Positions 17,438 to 26,686 of a DNA stretch of 64,000 nt are shown here, piece by piece. Position 1 is the first letter of the stretch; every line of letters starts with the position of its first letter. The translations under genes and the position numbers were made by a program. Origin of the DNA: Flavobacteriales bacterium UBA1694 (lineage in GTDB: Bacteria; Bacteroidota; Bacteroidia; Flavobacteriales; Weeksellaceae); NCBI GenBank assembly GCA_002319955.1, contig DCJS01000043.1:1-64000 (forward strand). Direction: 5' to 3'. The notes beneath the pieces are model-generated. The model saw nothing but the letters and a program-made list of their open reading frames with translations, was not told where the DNA came from and ran no database searches.

Positions 17438-18304
17438 ATGGCAAATTTAAAGGAAATTAGAGGGCGAATTAATTCGATCTCGTCGACAATGCAGATTACC
17501 AGCGCCATGAAAATGGTGGCGGCCTCGAAGCTTAAAAGAGCTCAGGATGCTATTGTCATGCTTAGACCGTTTTCACAGAAATTGCAGGAAATCATTGAGA
17601 ATGTAAATTCAAGCTCTGATCCAGATCAAATCTCTGTGTATGCGCAGGCTCGTGAGGTAAAGCGGATTCTTTATATTCCAATTGCTTCGAACAAAGGACT
17701 AGCGGGTGCGTTTAACTCATCAATTTCGAAAGAAGTTAACAGTCTATTTGCTAAGAACGCCTCAAAAGAAATTGAAGTGCTCGCCATTGGTAAGAAAATC
17801 TACGATGCAGTTCGCACGACTAAAACGGTTTTTGATAACCAAAGTGCTCTGCTTGATCATTTAAGTTTCGACAGCGTCGCTGGGGTCGCTGAAGTGGTCA
17901 TGAACGAATTTCTTGAAGGGAAGTTCGACGAAGTTCACATCGTGTACAACCAATTCGTGAATGCCGCCACTCAGGTGGTTCAAACCGAACAGCTTCTTCC
18001 AATCTCAATGCCAGAAGTAAGCGAAGCGGGTGAGGCAGAAACAGACTATATTTTTGAGCCAACCAAGAGCGAGATCCTTGATAATTTAATTCCGAGATCT
18101 ATTAAAACGCAGCTTTATAAAGCCATCCTGGACTCCTTAGCCTCAGAGCATGGAGCCCGTATGACGGCCATGCATAAGGCGACTGACAATGCGCAGTCTC
18201 TTAAGAACGATCTTGTTATTTTCTATAACAAAGCCCGTCAGGCAGCGATTACCAATGAGATTCTTGAGATCGTTTCCGGTGCGGAGGCTCTTAAGAATTC
18301 CTAA
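17438..18304 (+). CDS. atpG: ATP synthase F1 subunit gamma
   Basis: A 288-residue central rotor shaft. The N-terminal helix (LKEIRGRINSISSTMQITSAM, then KMVAASKL) and the C-terminal helix (RMTAMHKATDNAQ, then YNKARQAAITNEILEIVSGA) are diagnostic. The 67-bp gap after atpA holds a weak hairpin (CAGC...GCTG near 17382-17402). atpD and atpC do not follow, consistent with their separate locus in many Bacteroidota. A strong terminator ends the operon. Confidence 0.96.
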   Translation: MANLKEIRGRINSISSTMQITSAMKMVAASKLKRAQDAIVMLRPFSQKLQEIIENVNSSSDPDQISVYAQAREVKRILYIPIASNKGLAGAFNSSISKEVNSLFAKNASKEIEVLAIGKKIYDAVRTTKTVFDNQSALLDHLSFDSVAGVAEVVMNEFLEGKFDEVHIVYNQFVNAATQVVQTEQLLPISMPEVSEAGEAETDYIFEPTKSEILDNLIPRSIKTQLYKAILDSLASEHGARMTAMHKATDNAQSLKNDLVIFYNKARQAAITNEILEIVSGAEALKNS

Positions 18305-18325
18305 GTGAAAGACTAATCAATTAGT

Positions 18326-18364
18326 GGGCACTCGATTTTCTAATCGAGTGCCCTTTTTCTTTTA
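18326..18364 (+). terminator. Terminator of the atp operon
   Basis: A 12-bp perfect stem (GGGCACTCGATT / AATCGAGTGCCC) with a 4-nt loop is followed by a T-rich tract. Confidence 0.94.
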
Positions 18365-18384
18365 GAGAAAGTGCAAGAGTGGTG

Positions 18385-18415
18385 TTTCATAATTAAAGGA
18401 AGTTGAGTATTTTTG
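18385..18415 (+). promoter_or_regulatory. Promoter of murF
   Basis: TTTC (18385-18388), a 19-base spacer and TATTTTTG (18408-18415). The box ends 4 nt before the ATG, predicting a leaderless mRNA. Confidence 0.58.
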
Positions 18416-18419
18416 ACAA

Positions 18420-19685
18420 ATGAATGTAGAAGAGTTTTACGCGCTTATTAAGGGCTATTCGAAGGTCACAATAGACAGTCGAGAGGTTGAGAAGGACGAT
18501 GTTTTTTTCGCTTTTTCGGGGGATAATTTTAATGCAGCGACTCAGGCCTCCCAGGCGATTGAGCGCGGAGCACGCGCGGTGATTGTCGAGCTAGAAGAGT
18601 ACGAGGCGAAAGACCAGCGTATTTTTTATGTTCCAAGCACCTTAGAATTTCTGCAAGACCTAGCGCTTTACCATAGAGGGCAGTTAACAATTCCTATCAT
18701 TGGTCTTACGGGCAGTAACGGGAAGACCACCTCGAAGGAGCTACTTAGTCAGGCTCTAAGTTCAAAATACAACGTTCAGTTCACTAAAGGGAACTTGAAT
18801 AACCATATTGGGGTGCCATTAACGCTCCTGTCCATTTCTTCAGCGCATGAGATTGCCGTCGTAGAGATGGGGGCGAACCACAAGAAGGAAATTGAATTCC
18901 TATGTAAAATTGCAAAACCGACGCTTGGGTATATTACCAACTTTGGAAAGGCCCACCTGGAAGGATTTGGAGGGTTTCAAGGGGTTATCGACGGAAAAAG
19001 CGAACTTTACTCATACATAAAAGAGTCGGCAGGTCTACTTTTAATTAATTCTGACGATCCCATTCAATTAGAAAAATCAAAGGGGTATGAGTCCGTGATT
19101 CGCTTCGGTTCACGGGAGTCTGTCTACCACTATGAAAAATTAAGCCAGGGGCATTTTATTGGGCTTAGCTACCAGAATCAAAGCCTAGTGTCTCAATTAA
19201 CTGGGGACTATAACTTTTCGAATATAAGCGCCGCAGTGACCTTAGCTCTTTATTTTGGGATTTCATTTGCTGATATTACAAAGGCTATCGAGTCGTACGC
19301 GCCCTCAAATATGCGCTCACAGATTGTTATGAAAGGCGAGTTAAGGCTTATACTAGATACCTATAATGCGAATCCAAGCAGTATGGTGGTTGCGCTCGAA
19401 AACTTCAGATCCTTTGAAGGCTCGAAAACGGCGGTCTTAGGGGATATGTTGGAGCTGGGCGAAGAAAGCCAAAAGGAGCATAAGGCTCTTTTAGATTTTG
19501 TTGAAACCCTTGGCTTTGAGCAGGTTCTTACAGTGGGAGGAGAATTCAAAAAGGTAAATCCTAATGGGTTTCTATCGACCGATAAGCTAATTGAATGGCT
19601 AGCTTTAAATCCCATTCATTCGAAAACGGTTCTCTTAAAAGGTTCACGTGGGGTTGCTTTAGAGAAGCTGATTCCGAATCTATAA
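18420..19685 (+). CDS. murF: UDP-N-acetylmuramoyl-tripeptide--D-alanyl-D-alanine ligase
   Basis: A 421-residue cytosolic Mur ligase that adds D-Ala-D-Ala to the UDP-MurNAc tripeptide. The ATP loop is TGSNGKTT (97-104); NHIGVPLTLL, EMGANHKKEI and the C-terminal DTYNANPSSM block are MurF-type signatures. It has its own promoter, outside the usual dcw cluster context. Its 3' end overlaps the converging Nudix gene by 6 bp. Confidence 0.95.
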   Translation: MNVEEFYALIKGYSKVTIDSREVEKDDVFFAFSGDNFNAATQASQAIERGARAVIVELEEYEAKDQRIFYVPSTLEFLQDLALYHRGQLTIPIIGLTGSNGKTTSKELLSQALSSKYNVQFTKGNLNNHIGVPLTLLSISSAHEIAVVEMGANHKKEIEFLCKIAKPTLGYITNFGKAHLEGFGGFQGVIDGKSELYSYIKESAGLLLINSDDPIQLEKSKGYESVIRFGSRESVYHYEKLSQGHFIGLSYQNQSLVSQLTGDYNFSNISAAVTLALYFGISFADITKAIESYAPSNMRSQIVMKGELRLILDTYNANPSSMVVALENFRSFEGSKTAVLGDMLELGEESQKEHKALLDFVETLGFEQVLTVGGEFKKVNPNGFLSTDKLIEWLALNPIHSKTVLLKGSRGVALEKLIPNL

Positions 19686-20297
19686 ATTTGGATCCTCAAG
19701 AATACCCCCTTGAATTAAGATCAGTTCAATATTTTTAAAGGTGCTTGGAACCACCTGTTCAACTAAGTCTTGATGGGATTTCCATTCCACTTTTGTAATG
19801 CCTTCTTCAAGTTGAGGAACCGGCGTTTTGTCACCGAAATAGGTCATGTGAAACCAGTAAGTGGTTTTTAAGATGCGCACGCCAGAGCGCTCGGTGTAGG
19901 TGTGAAAAGTGCTGTTAATAAACGAATCGATGGCCAGCTGCTCCAGGCCTGTTTCTTCCTGAACTTCGCGAAGCGCTGCCTGCTCTAAGGATTCACCGTT
20001 TTCAATTTTTCCTTTCGGGAGGTCCCATTTTCCAAGTCGGTGAATACATAAAATTTCCTCACGGCTATTTTTAACTAGTCCACCAGCAGCTTCAATTACT
20101 TTAAACATGTGGGTGAAGTCTTCCCAGATTTCTTCTAAGTCCTCGCCGTAGACATTTATCTCAGGACACGAGGTGTTTTCAAGAAGATCAATTGCAATTT
20201 CTAAGGTTGCAAAGCCCTCGTACCTAAGTTTTTTTTCAATCTCGTAAGGGTACCGACTTAAAGTTAGGCTTTTTTCGTTGATAAAAACTTTATACAT
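19680..20297 (-). CDS. Nudix hydrolase
   Basis: A 205-residue protein with a complete Nudix box at 96-118 (Gx5Ex7REVxEExGL, core REVQEETGL). An N-terminal extension of about 65 residues (MYKVFINEKSLTL...) precedes the fold. Nudix enzymes cleave nucleoside diphosphates linked to other groups; the substrate cannot be told from sequence. The ATG at 20297 is preferred to a TTG two codons upstream. CAAAAATA at 20321-20328 gives a TATTTTTG -7 box in the 36-bp divergent spacer. Confidence 0.88.
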   Translation of the reverse strand: MYKVFINEKSLTLSRYPYEIEKKLRYEGFATLEIAIDLLENTSCPEINVYGEDLEEIWEDFTHMFKVIEAAGGLVKNSREEILCIHRLGKWDLPKGKIENGESLEQAALREVQEETGLEQLAIDSFINSTFHTYTERSGVRILKTTYWFHMTYFGDKTPVPQLEEGITKVEWKSHQDLVEQVVPSTFKNIELILIQGGILEDPNL

Positions 20298-20333
20298 TTG
20301 CAAGGCTTTAATTAATCTTGCAAAAATATAAAA

Positions 20334-20720
20334 ATGAATTTAGAAGGAAGGAAAATAACCATTAATAAATCCGTAAATGATTTAGTGGAATTACTTAGAA
20401 ACCCAGCGGACTACGAACAGTTGATGCCCGATGGGCTTCAGAAATTCGAAACCCGCGGCGATGGATTTAAGTTTGGACTTAAAGGAATGCCCGAGATTGC
20501 TCTTAAAATTGATTCCGTAACCCCTGAAAAAGTTTCTTTAGTTTCCGCTAGTTCAAGTTTAGATTTTACTCTAAATGGACTTATGAACTCGATCAATGAG
20601 AATCAAACTGAAGTTCAACTTCTTTTTGAAGGAAAATTCAACCCCTTCATTAAAATGATGGTCGAAAAGCCACTACAGAATTTTATCAATTCTTTAACCG
20701 ATAAGTTAGAGCAGTTGTAA
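20334..20720 (+). CDS. SRPBCC (START-like) family protein
   Basis: A 128-residue single-domain protein with alternating strands and a long C-terminal helix (PFIKMMVEKPLQNFINSLTDKL), as in START/polyketide-cyclase-like folds. No signal peptide or catalytic motif is seen; these proteins usually bind hydrophobic ligands. It is divergent from the Nudix gene and followed by a terminator. Its exact function is unknown. Confidence 0.75.
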   Translation: MNLEGRKITINKSVNDLVELLRNPADYEQLMPDGLQKFETRGDGFKFGLKGMPEIALKIDSVTPEKVSLVSASSSLDFTLNGLMNSINENQTEVQLLFEGKFNPFIKMMVEKPLQNFINSLTDKLEQL

Positions 20721-20772
20721 ACCCAAAGGGTAGGCATTTTGGACTCCCTTACGCACCAATTATTTTAAACAA

Positions 20773-20812
20773 GAGAAGTAGGAATCAATAGATCCCTACT
20801 TCTTTCTTTTTT
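20773..20812 (+). terminator. Terminator after the SRPBCC gene
   Basis: AGAAGTAGG and CCTACTTCT pair perfectly around a 12-nt loop, followed by a T-rich stretch to 20812. Confidence 0.82.
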
Positions 20813-20918
20813 AATAGGAGTCGTTTTCTTTCGATTACGTCCATGTTTTGTTTTTTCTTTGCTCTGTGTACTCTTTGCAATTACAAGGCAAATTTGGGCC
20901 TCATGTGACGCCCTACAC

Positions 20919-21971
20919 TTAAACTAATAACCCACTGCAATGGTCTTTAGGACTACCGGTCACAGAACTTAAAATATTGGGCTCTTCGAGCAGGCGCAGT
21001 ACACCCATAAATGCAAAGATTAAGGCTTCTTTAAATTCAATCACTTCTTTGGAAGCAAGCACAAGCGTGGACTTGCAAAGCGCCGCCGTCTGTTCCAAGA
21101 GAAATCGATTATAGGCGCCTCCACCTGTGACCAAGATTTGGACCAATTTATTTTGCTCGAATACGTTAGAAAGTTGCTGCGCAGCATGCCTAGTAAAGGT
21201 GCTTAGGGCGCATTCTGGAGTTAAGCCCTCTAAGAGTGGCCAGATATTAAGTGTGACCCATTCCACACCGAGAGATTTTGGGCCTGGGCGGGTATAGTAT
21301 TCAAGTGAATTTAGCGCCTCTAGGACCTGAAGATCAACCGTACCTGCCCTTGCAATTTTGCCTTGATCATCGTAGGGAAGTCCAAGTTGGTTTGCCAATG
21401 CATTAAGCACAATGTTTACCGGTGCAATGTCAAATGCCAGTCTTACGCCTTGTTTTACATAGGAAATATTTGAAAAGCCACCCAAGTTTAGACAGGCGTG
21501 ATACGAATTGAACAAAAGATGATCGCCAATAGGAACCAGTGGAGCCCCTTGACCCCCGAGCAGTACATCTTGGCTTCGAAAGTCATAAACGGTGGGGAAG
21601 GGATTTAAGTGTTTGATGGCGCGCCCATCGCCGATTTGCAAGGTGAAATGGCGCTGGGGTTGATGGAATACGGTATGACCGTGAGAAGCCACCAGATCTA
21701 TCGGGGCCTTACCAAGCTCTTGTCGAAACGCTTTAAGCTGCTCCCCTAAATACATCCCATAGCTCACGTTTAATTCTAAGAGGGCCTCTGGCTCTAAGTG
21801 GACGGCCTCGTAGAGGGCACGGCGCCAATTGGGACTATAGGGGATGGTTTTGGCTTTGAGAAGCTTGTAGGACCAGCCCTCATTTGGGTCGATTGAGAAC
21901 TGCGCATAGCAAAGATCAAGCCCGTCGAGGCTTGTTCCAGACATGAGTCCAATGGCATGATACTGCTTCAC
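20919..21971 (-). CDS. anmK: Anhydro-N-acetylmuramic acid kinase
   Basis: About 350 residues. It phosphorylates and opens 1,6-anhydroMurNAc during recycling of cell-wall fragments. The ATPase-superfamily signature GLMSGTSLDG lies near the N-terminus; LVASHGHTVFHQP, LNLGGFSNIS, FDIAPVNIVLN and LVTGGGAYNRFL follow in the expected order. No ATG exists before the signature: I chose the GTG at 21971 (protein start VKQYHAIGLM), while a TTG at 21998 would add nine residues. Confidence 0.92.
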   Translation of the reverse strand: MKQYHAIGLMSGTSLDGLDLCYAQFSIDPNEGWSYKLLKAKTIPYSPNWRRALYEAVHLEPEALLELNVSYGMYLGEQLKAFRQELGKAPIDLVASHGHTVFHQPQRHFTLQIGDGRAIKHLNPFPTVYDFRSQDVLLGGQGAPLVPIGDHLLFNSYHACLNLGGFSNISYVKQGVRLAFDIAPVNIVLNALANQLGLPYDDQGKIARAGTVDLQVLEALNSLEYYTRPGPKSLGVEWVTLNIWPLLEGLTPECALSTFTRHAAQQLSNVFEQNKLVQILVTGGGAYNRFLLEQTAALCKSTLVLASKEVIEFKEALIFAFMGVLRLLEEPNILSSVTGSPKDHCSGLLV

Positions 21972-22049
21972 AGGAATATTTTTTTGAAATTTAAGCAAAA
22001 CTTACGGAACTGAAATCTCTAAGCCAAATTAATGACCTATCAAAGGGCG

Positions 22050-22640
22050 TTATTTCCCTGCCTTTGGAATCTCGGTTGCAGGAAAGCTCCCGGTGTTATT
22101 TGTGAAGGTGTACTGAGAGAAATCGTCCTTGGCCACCATTCCATAGGCACCCACAAGCATCGAGCCGTCCTTATCGGAAACAAACACGGTATCGCTTGTG
22201 TACATGGTCTGTTTGCGCCGGTCCCAATAGATGGACTGCATCGCAAAGCTTTGGCCTTCAGAGGTAATGATTTTTACATTTCCTTTGGCCGTATAAAACT
22301 GACGAAGCTCGTTAAAACGTGCATAATCAGACCAGATCTTTCCAGGGGTTTTTGGGTTTTTCTTATCGAAATACTCCAAGTAAATTCCTTTGTTCGCCTC
22401 GATGTAGGGCGAGTCAATGAGTTCGTATTTCTCTAAAATTGGCGCTTTAAACCGAAGGTTAATTTGCCCACTGTCTCGGCGTACAATATCGGCATTATAG
22501 ATGATTTGTGAGGCGAAATTTCGGTTCGACTTTTTTTCAGTTTCTGCAATGGATTCATCGCAGGACTGGGTGACAAAAACGCTAGCACATCCAAATAGGA
22601 GGGCTAGCGTTTTTATATGTTTGTTTAGGCTATTGCCCAT
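22050..22640 (-). CDS. lptC: LPS export protein LptC (lipoprotein form)
   Basis: A 196-residue envelope protein. A hydrophobic N-terminus ends in a lipobox-like VTQSC with C27, then an OstA/LptC-like beta-jellyroll: DIVRRDSGQINLRFKAPILEKY, a GKIWSDYARFNE segment and TAKGNVKIITSEGQ. LptC bridges the inner-membrane Lpt complex to LptA. The ATG at 22640 lies 4 bp after the stop of the outer-membrane protein gene, so the two are almost certainly cotranscribed. Confidence 0.85.
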   Translation of the reverse strand: MGNSLNKHIKTLALLFGCASVFVTQSCDESIAETEKKSNRNFASQIIYNADIVRRDSGQINLRFKAPILEKYELIDSPYIEANKGIYLEYFDKKNPKTPGKIWSDYARFNELRQFYTAKGNVKIITSEGQSFAMQSIYWDRRKQTMYTSDTVFVSDKDGSMLVGAYGMVAKDDFSQYTFTNNTGSFPATEIPKAGK

Positions 22641-22644
22641 GGGT

Positions 22645-23937
22645 TTAATCGTATTGTTTCTTTTGGAACCACTTATCTGCAAAGTTAAGTCCGATTCTTA
22701 AATTCACAAAGGTTTGGCTAATCATGTTGTTATCCATGGTGCCTCGTTTTCCAAGCTCCAGTCCGATGTCCATTCCGTTTAATCGGTTTACATTGGTATT
22801 TGCAAAGGGAAGAAATACCCCACCTGTAACGGCTACCTTATTGACGCTAGTCGATGTGGTCGAGTTTTGAGGGGAAATGCTTAAATCGCCTTTTTCATAA
22901 TAAGCCCCAAAACGGTACGTTACTCTTGAGAAATAACTTCTGAAGTTATTATAGTTTGGTACAATCCAGCCTCCGGCAGAAACTCTGTAGGAATCTTGGT
23001 AGGCAAAAGGATGGCCAACGAAGTCAATCGTTTCTCCTTTTTTATAATCAATTTGTCCACTGTAGAACCATTTGCCATCTTTTCCATACCCTAGTCCTAA
23101 GGAAGCCTCCTGTGGCAATAGGTTGGTGTCGTTGCTTGTTTTCTCCTCAATGATCGATTCGTTTATTTTCTGATCAGAACCCGCAAAATAGTAGGTGCTG
23201 TTTTTGTAGCGAGACAAAAGATCTCCCGTGGTTCCAAACGTGTAGGTTGCCCCAAGGGTTAGTTTTTTATCGTCTTCAAGTTTCTTTTGGTAGGTTGTAC
23301 CCGCTGTAAAATTGAACGAGCTGATTCGGCTGCTGGATTCAAATCCACTGATAAGCTCAGCGTTCGAATAGGTTAGCTCTTCGATGTCGTAAAGCTTGCC
23401 GAAATAATAGTTTGTTCTTAACCCGAGGGCAAATTCATCCGAAACAGCGTAGGAAATGGCGGCTTGCACGGTGGAAAGGGTTCCTTTTCCATGGAAGCGG
23501 TTAGCCTGCACAGTTCCGTCCTCTAGGGCCGTATTGACTAATATATTATAATTCTTCGAGCTATAGGGCTGGTATCCAAGTCCAAATTTTACATCTTTGG
23601 ATATAGGAAATGCGAGAGATATATTTGAAAGGTAAGTAGAATGCTTGGTTGATTTCGCATCCTGGTAGTTACTTTTGAAGTAATTATTTTCGTTTGTACC
23701 CTCAAGAGAAAAGGACGTTAATCCTAGATTGGCATTGGCTGCCGGGTTTGAAAAGTTAAACTTGTTGTTGAAATCGTTAATGTACGCAGTGGAAATTCCT
23801 CCCATGGCGGCGATATCGATCGTGTTGTCGTATTTGATATCCCCAATTCCAAAAGCAGCATACGGCGTGTTTCCAATGGTTTGCGCAGAGAGGCTCGCTC
23901 CGAATGCAATGAAAGACAGTACAAAAATTCTATTCAT
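22645..23937 (-). CDS. Outer-membrane beta-barrel protein
   Basis: A 430-residue protein with a signal peptide (about 1-19, ending SLSAQ), a conserved start (NTPYAAFGIGDI), then many amphipathic strands rich in Gly, Tyr and Ser (GLGYQPYSSKNY, LGLRTNYYFG, LGATYTFGTTG), as in OmpP1/FadL-like barrels. It probably sits in the outer membrane; any transported compound is unknown. Directly upstream of lptC in the same operon. Confidence 0.82.
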   Translation of the reverse strand: MNRIFVLSFIAFGASLSAQTIGNTPYAAFGIGDIKYDNTIDIAAMGGISTAYINDFNNKFNFSNPAANANLGLTSFSLEGTNENNYFKSNYQDAKSTKHSTYLSNISLAFPISKDVKFGLGYQPYSSKNYNILVNTALEDGTVQANRFHGKGTLSTVQAAISYAVSDEFALGLRTNYYFGKLYDIEELTYSNAELISGFESSSRISSFNFTAGTTYQKKLEDDKKLTLGATYTFGTTGDLLSRYKNSTYYFAGSDQKINESIIEEKTSNDTNLLPQEASLGLGYGKDGKWFYSGQIDYKKGETIDFVGHPFAYQDSYRVSAGGWIVPNYNNFRSYFSRVTYRFGAYYEKGDLSISPQNSTTSTSVNKVAVTGGVFLPFANTNVNRLNGMDIGLELGKRGTMDNNMISQTFVNLRIGLNFADKWFQKKQYD

Positions 23938-24070
23938 TCTAGTTATATAAATTCAAGACGCAAATATCCTAATTATTACTGAATTCTAAAAATTTACTGC
24001 CGTTAAAGTTTGTTAAGTGCAAAAGTTTTATTTTGGCCTGTTTTATTGAACTGTGCGGAATTTTTAGGGC

Positions 24071-24099
24071 TTTGAGTTTCTTAGATTTCAGTATATTTG
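24071..24099 (+). promoter_or_regulatory. Promoter of the DNA polymerase III delta prime gene
   Basis: TTTG (24071-24074), a 17-base spacer and an exact TATATTTG (24092-24099), ending 5 nt before the ATG. Confidence 0.5.
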
Positions 24100-24104
24100 A
24101 CCTC

Positions 24105-25220
24105 ATGAAATGGGAAGACATAGTGGGTCAACAAAAGACCATCGAGCAGCTTACTTCGGCCATTAAAAATGGGCGTGTAGGTCATGCGCAGCTTCTAGTA
24201 GGGAAGTTGGGCTACGGCACCTTAGCTTTAGCCTTGGCCTTTGCAAGTGAAATTCTAGGATCTCAGTCGCAAAGCGGCGCGGCAAAAGTCAGTAGTCTTA
24301 ACCACCTTGATTTGCATTTTAGCTTCCCGGTTTTCCCTGAAAAAGACAAATCACTCAGCAGTCGACTCTTTAAAGAGTTTCGAGATTTCGTGCTTTTGAA
24401 TCCCTACCAGAACTACAGCGACTGGGTTGAACAGTTCGATCGCAGCTCTCAATTCTACATTTCGGTTTCCGAAATTGAGTCACAAATTGAGAAATTCAAT
24501 TTAAAAAGCTTTGAAGGGGGAAGCAAGATTCTAATTATGTGGGGAGCAGAACGAATGAATACCGAGGCGGCGAATAAGTTTTTGAAATTTTTAGAAGAGC
24601 CTCCAAACGATACGTATATTCTGCTTTTAGCAGAATCTTTAGAAGATTTCCTACCGACTATATTATCCCGAACCCAAGTTTTCGAAATCCCGGCTATAGA
24701 CTCAGAGGCACTTGAGCAGTATGTTGAAAAAAACAGTACACTTAGTAAGGCCCAAAGAGACGTTCTTGTGCTTCGCGCGCAGGGTGATTTAAGAGAGGTG
24801 CAGAATTTGCTCGAAGCTCAGCATAGTGGATCCGAATTTGAAATGCTTTTTATTCAGTGGGTGCGCGAGGCCTTCCAGGTTCGAAAAAGCCCGCAGAAAC
24901 TTCGCGATATTATTTTGTGGGCAAGACTGATTGCAGGGTGGAAGATTGAAAAGCAGCTGCGTTTTCTTCAGTTCTGTGCAGATACCTTTAGACTCGCACT
25001 TTTAGAGAATTATGCAAGTCCTGAGCTTGTGTATCAAAAAATATCAGAAGGCACGTTCAATTGGGAGAAGTTCGCTCATTTCATCCATGGTGCGAACATT
25101 GAAGATATTCTAATTCAGCTTAGTGAGGCTGATTACCATTTGCGGCGTAACGGGAACCAAAATGTCATTTGGACGGATCTAGGTATAAAGCTTTCGCGCT
25201 ATATTCACCGAAAGCGCTAA
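24105..25220 (+). CDS. holB: DNA polymerase III subunit delta prime
   Basis: A 371-residue clamp-loader subunit. MKWEDIVGQQKTIEQLTSAI, GRVGHAQLLVG and the later MWGAERMNTEAANKFLKFLE with EEPPNDTYILLL are clamp-loader landmarks; ILSRTQ is the SRC-like sensor region. The P-loop is degenerate (GKLGYGTLA), and the zinc-finger cysteines are absent, consistent with delta prime as opposed to DnaX. The ATG at 24105 fits both the family start and the promoter; an upstream start was rejected. Confidence 0.88.
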   Translation: MKWEDIVGQQKTIEQLTSAIKNGRVGHAQLLVGKLGYGTLALALAFASEILGSQSQSGAAKVSSLNHLDLHFSFPVFPEKDKSLSSRLFKEFRDFVLLNPYQNYSDWVEQFDRSSQFYISVSEIESQIEKFNLKSFEGGSKILIMWGAERMNTEAANKFLKFLEEPPNDTYILLLAESLEDFLPTILSRTQVFEIPAIDSEALEQYVEKNSTLSKAQRDVLVLRAQGDLREVQNLLEAQHSGSEFEMLFIQWVREAFQVRKSPQKLRDIILWARLIAGWKIEKQLRFLQFCADTFRLALLENYASPELVYQKISEGTFNWEKFAHFIHGANIEDILIQLSEADYHLRRNGNQNVIWTDLGIKLSRYIHRKR

Positions 25221-25226
25221 AATAAC

Positions 25227-25257
25227 AAACCGCCCAAGTCTAAAGACTGGGCGGTTT
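25227..25257. terminator. Bidirectional terminator between holB and rplI
   Basis: AAACCGCCCA-AGTC pairs with GACTGGGCGGTTT around a TAAA loop, with one bulged A. It lies between converging genes. Confidence 0.88.
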
Positions 25258-25280
25258 AATTTATAAAGGATGGCTTAGAA

Positions 25281-25811
25281 TTAAGCTTCCGTCGTTTCTT
25301 CAGTTGATTCTGCAACCTCTGCCTTAGGGGCTGGTTTTTCAACCTTTGGTGCTACCACCACTGGCGCATCAGAAATCACATCAAATTCATAGCTGTATTC
25401 AACTTCTCTGTGTAATCTTACTAAAGCGCTGTATTTACCAGTGCTCTTAATCGTGTTACCAGGGATTTTGATGTACTTTCTATCAATTGCAACACCTGCT
25501 TTTCCAAGCTCCTCAGATAGGTTCGCGTTGTTAATTGATCCGAATAGTTTATTTCCTGAACCTACTTTTGTTTCAATAGTAAGTGAAATCTTTTTAAGTT
25601 GTTCTATCTTAGCTTGAGCTTCTGCAATAAGTTTTGCTTCTTCTTCTTTTCTAGCCTCAAGTGTGGCTGCCAAGGTTGCTTTGTTTTTAGGTGTTGCTAA
25701 TAAAGCAGCTCCTTTTGGAAGTAAGAAGTTTCTTGCATAACCTGGTTTTACCGATACGATATCGAATTCCAGACCTAAGTTTTCAACGTCTTGTTTTAGA
25801 ATAATGTCCAT
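25281..25811 (-). CDS. rplI: 50S ribosomal protein L9
   Basis: A 176-residue ribosomal protein. MDIILKQDVENLG and VKPGYARNFLLPKGAAL form the N-terminal RNA-binding domain, followed by a charged helix and the C-terminal domain (LFGSINNANLSEEL). About 28 extra C-terminal residues are rich in Ala, Pro, Glu and Lys compared with E. coli L9 (149). The ATG at 25811 is the family start. It is the third gene of rpsF-rpsR-rplI. Confidence 0.96.
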   Translation of the reverse strand: MDIILKQDVENLGLEFDIVSVKPGYARNFLLPKGAALLATPKNKATLAATLEARKEEEAKLIAEAQAKIEQLKKISLTIETKVGSGNKLFGSINNANLSEELGKAGVAIDRKYIKIPGNTIKSTGKYSALVRLHREVEYSYEFDVISDAPVVVAPKVEKPAPKAEVAESTEETTEA

Positions 25812-25867
25812 TGTTGTCCTTTTTGGTTTTAAAGTTAGGTGCGAATGCAACCAACAAATGTTAATGA

Positions 25868-26170
25868 TTATTTAAGCATGTCTACCACGTATGGCATAAG
25901 TGCTAAGTGTCTTGCTCTTTTAATAGCTGCAGAAACTTTTCTTTGGTATTTTAAAGAAGTTCCAGTGTAACGTCTTGGTAAGATTTTACCTTGTTCGTTC
26001 ACAAATTGAATAAGGAAGTCTGCATCTTTGTAATCCACATGCTTAATTCCGAATTTTTTGAATCTACAGTATTTTTTTTCTGATTTTGTATTGATATCAA
26101 CCGGAGTTAAGAATTTCACTTCCGATTCACCTCCTGCTGAGGCTTGTTTTGCCATGTCGTCAATTGCCAT
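25868..26170 (-). CDS. rpsR: 30S ribosomal protein S18
   Basis: A 100-residue protein. The S18 core is clear: [35 protein letters not shown] and [20 protein letters not shown]. About 25 extra residues precede the core. It lies between rpsF and rplI; no ssb gene is inserted. Confidence 0.96.
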   Translation of the reverse strand: MAIDDMAKQASAGGESEVKFLTPVDINTKSEKKYCRFKKFGIKHVDYKDADFLIQFVNEQGKILPRRYTGTSLKYQRKVSAAIKRARHLALMPYVVDMLK

Positions 26171-26196
26171 TGTAATAGATTTTTAAGGTTAAAAAA

Positions 26197-26538
26197 TTAA
26201 GCTCTTGCAGATTTGTTTTTAGCCCTTCTTGTAACGGCGTACTCAATTGCATGCTTGTCTAGTTTTGTAGTTAGGTAACGAATTACTCTTTCGTCACGCT
26301 TGTAAGCGATTTCTAAATCCGCTACTACAGTTCCTTCTCCTTTGAATTCAATCAAAGTGTAAAACCCATTCTTTTTCAATTGGATTGGGTAAGCTAATTT
26401 TTTTAATCCCCAGTTTTCTCTGGTTACAATTTCGCAATTGTTTGACTTAAGTAAGTCTTCAAATTTTTTCACTGCTTCCTCCACCTGAGCATCAGATAGA
26501 ACGGGAGTTAAAATGAAAACAGTTTCGTAGTTGTTCAT
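26197..26538 (-). CDS. rpsF: 30S ribosomal protein S6
   Basis: A 113-residue protein. [22 protein letters not shown] and the C-terminal [16 protein letters not shown] are the S6 landmarks. The ATG at 26538 is the family start; the longer upstream frame was rejected. First gene of rpsF-rpsR-rplI with a consensus promoter and a leader of about 30 nt, too short for the long S6:S18 leader known in other bacteria. Confidence 0.96.
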   Translation of the reverse strand: MNNYETVFILTPVLSDAQVEEAVKKFEDLLKSNNCEIVTRENWGLKKLAYPIQLKKNGFYTLIEFKGEGTVVADLEIAYKRDERVIRYLTTKLDKHAIEYAVTRRAKNKSARA

Positions 26539-26571
26539 AATGTTAATGTAAATGATAAATATTTCGAGGTG

Positions 26572-26603
26572 CAAAATTAACTATTAATTCTTATTTGAGC
26601 AAA
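26572..26603 (-). promoter_or_regulatory. Promoter of rpsF-rpsR-rplI
   Basis: TTTG (26600-26603), a 20-base spacer and TAATTTTG (26572-26579) on the minus strand; exact consensus in both boxes. Confidence 0.68.
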
Positions 26604-26686
26604 GATTCGGTAGAATTAATTGCATTATTTGAAGCTTTTTCGCTAGTATTTCTTAATTATTAGAACGATTTTCTTCTAAGTGGGCT

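Noticed and set aside
19680..19685. Overlap of murF and Nudix stop codons as a sign of frameshift
   Set aside because: Both proteins end at normal family positions; a 6-bp tail-to-tail overlap is ordinary.
22032..22436. 134-codon plus-strand frame
   Set aside because: Antisense to lptC and lacks any motif.
26539..26603. S6:S18-binding leader RNA upstream of rpsF
   Set aside because: The leader after the promoter is only about 30 nt and A/T-rich; the known motif is not visible.
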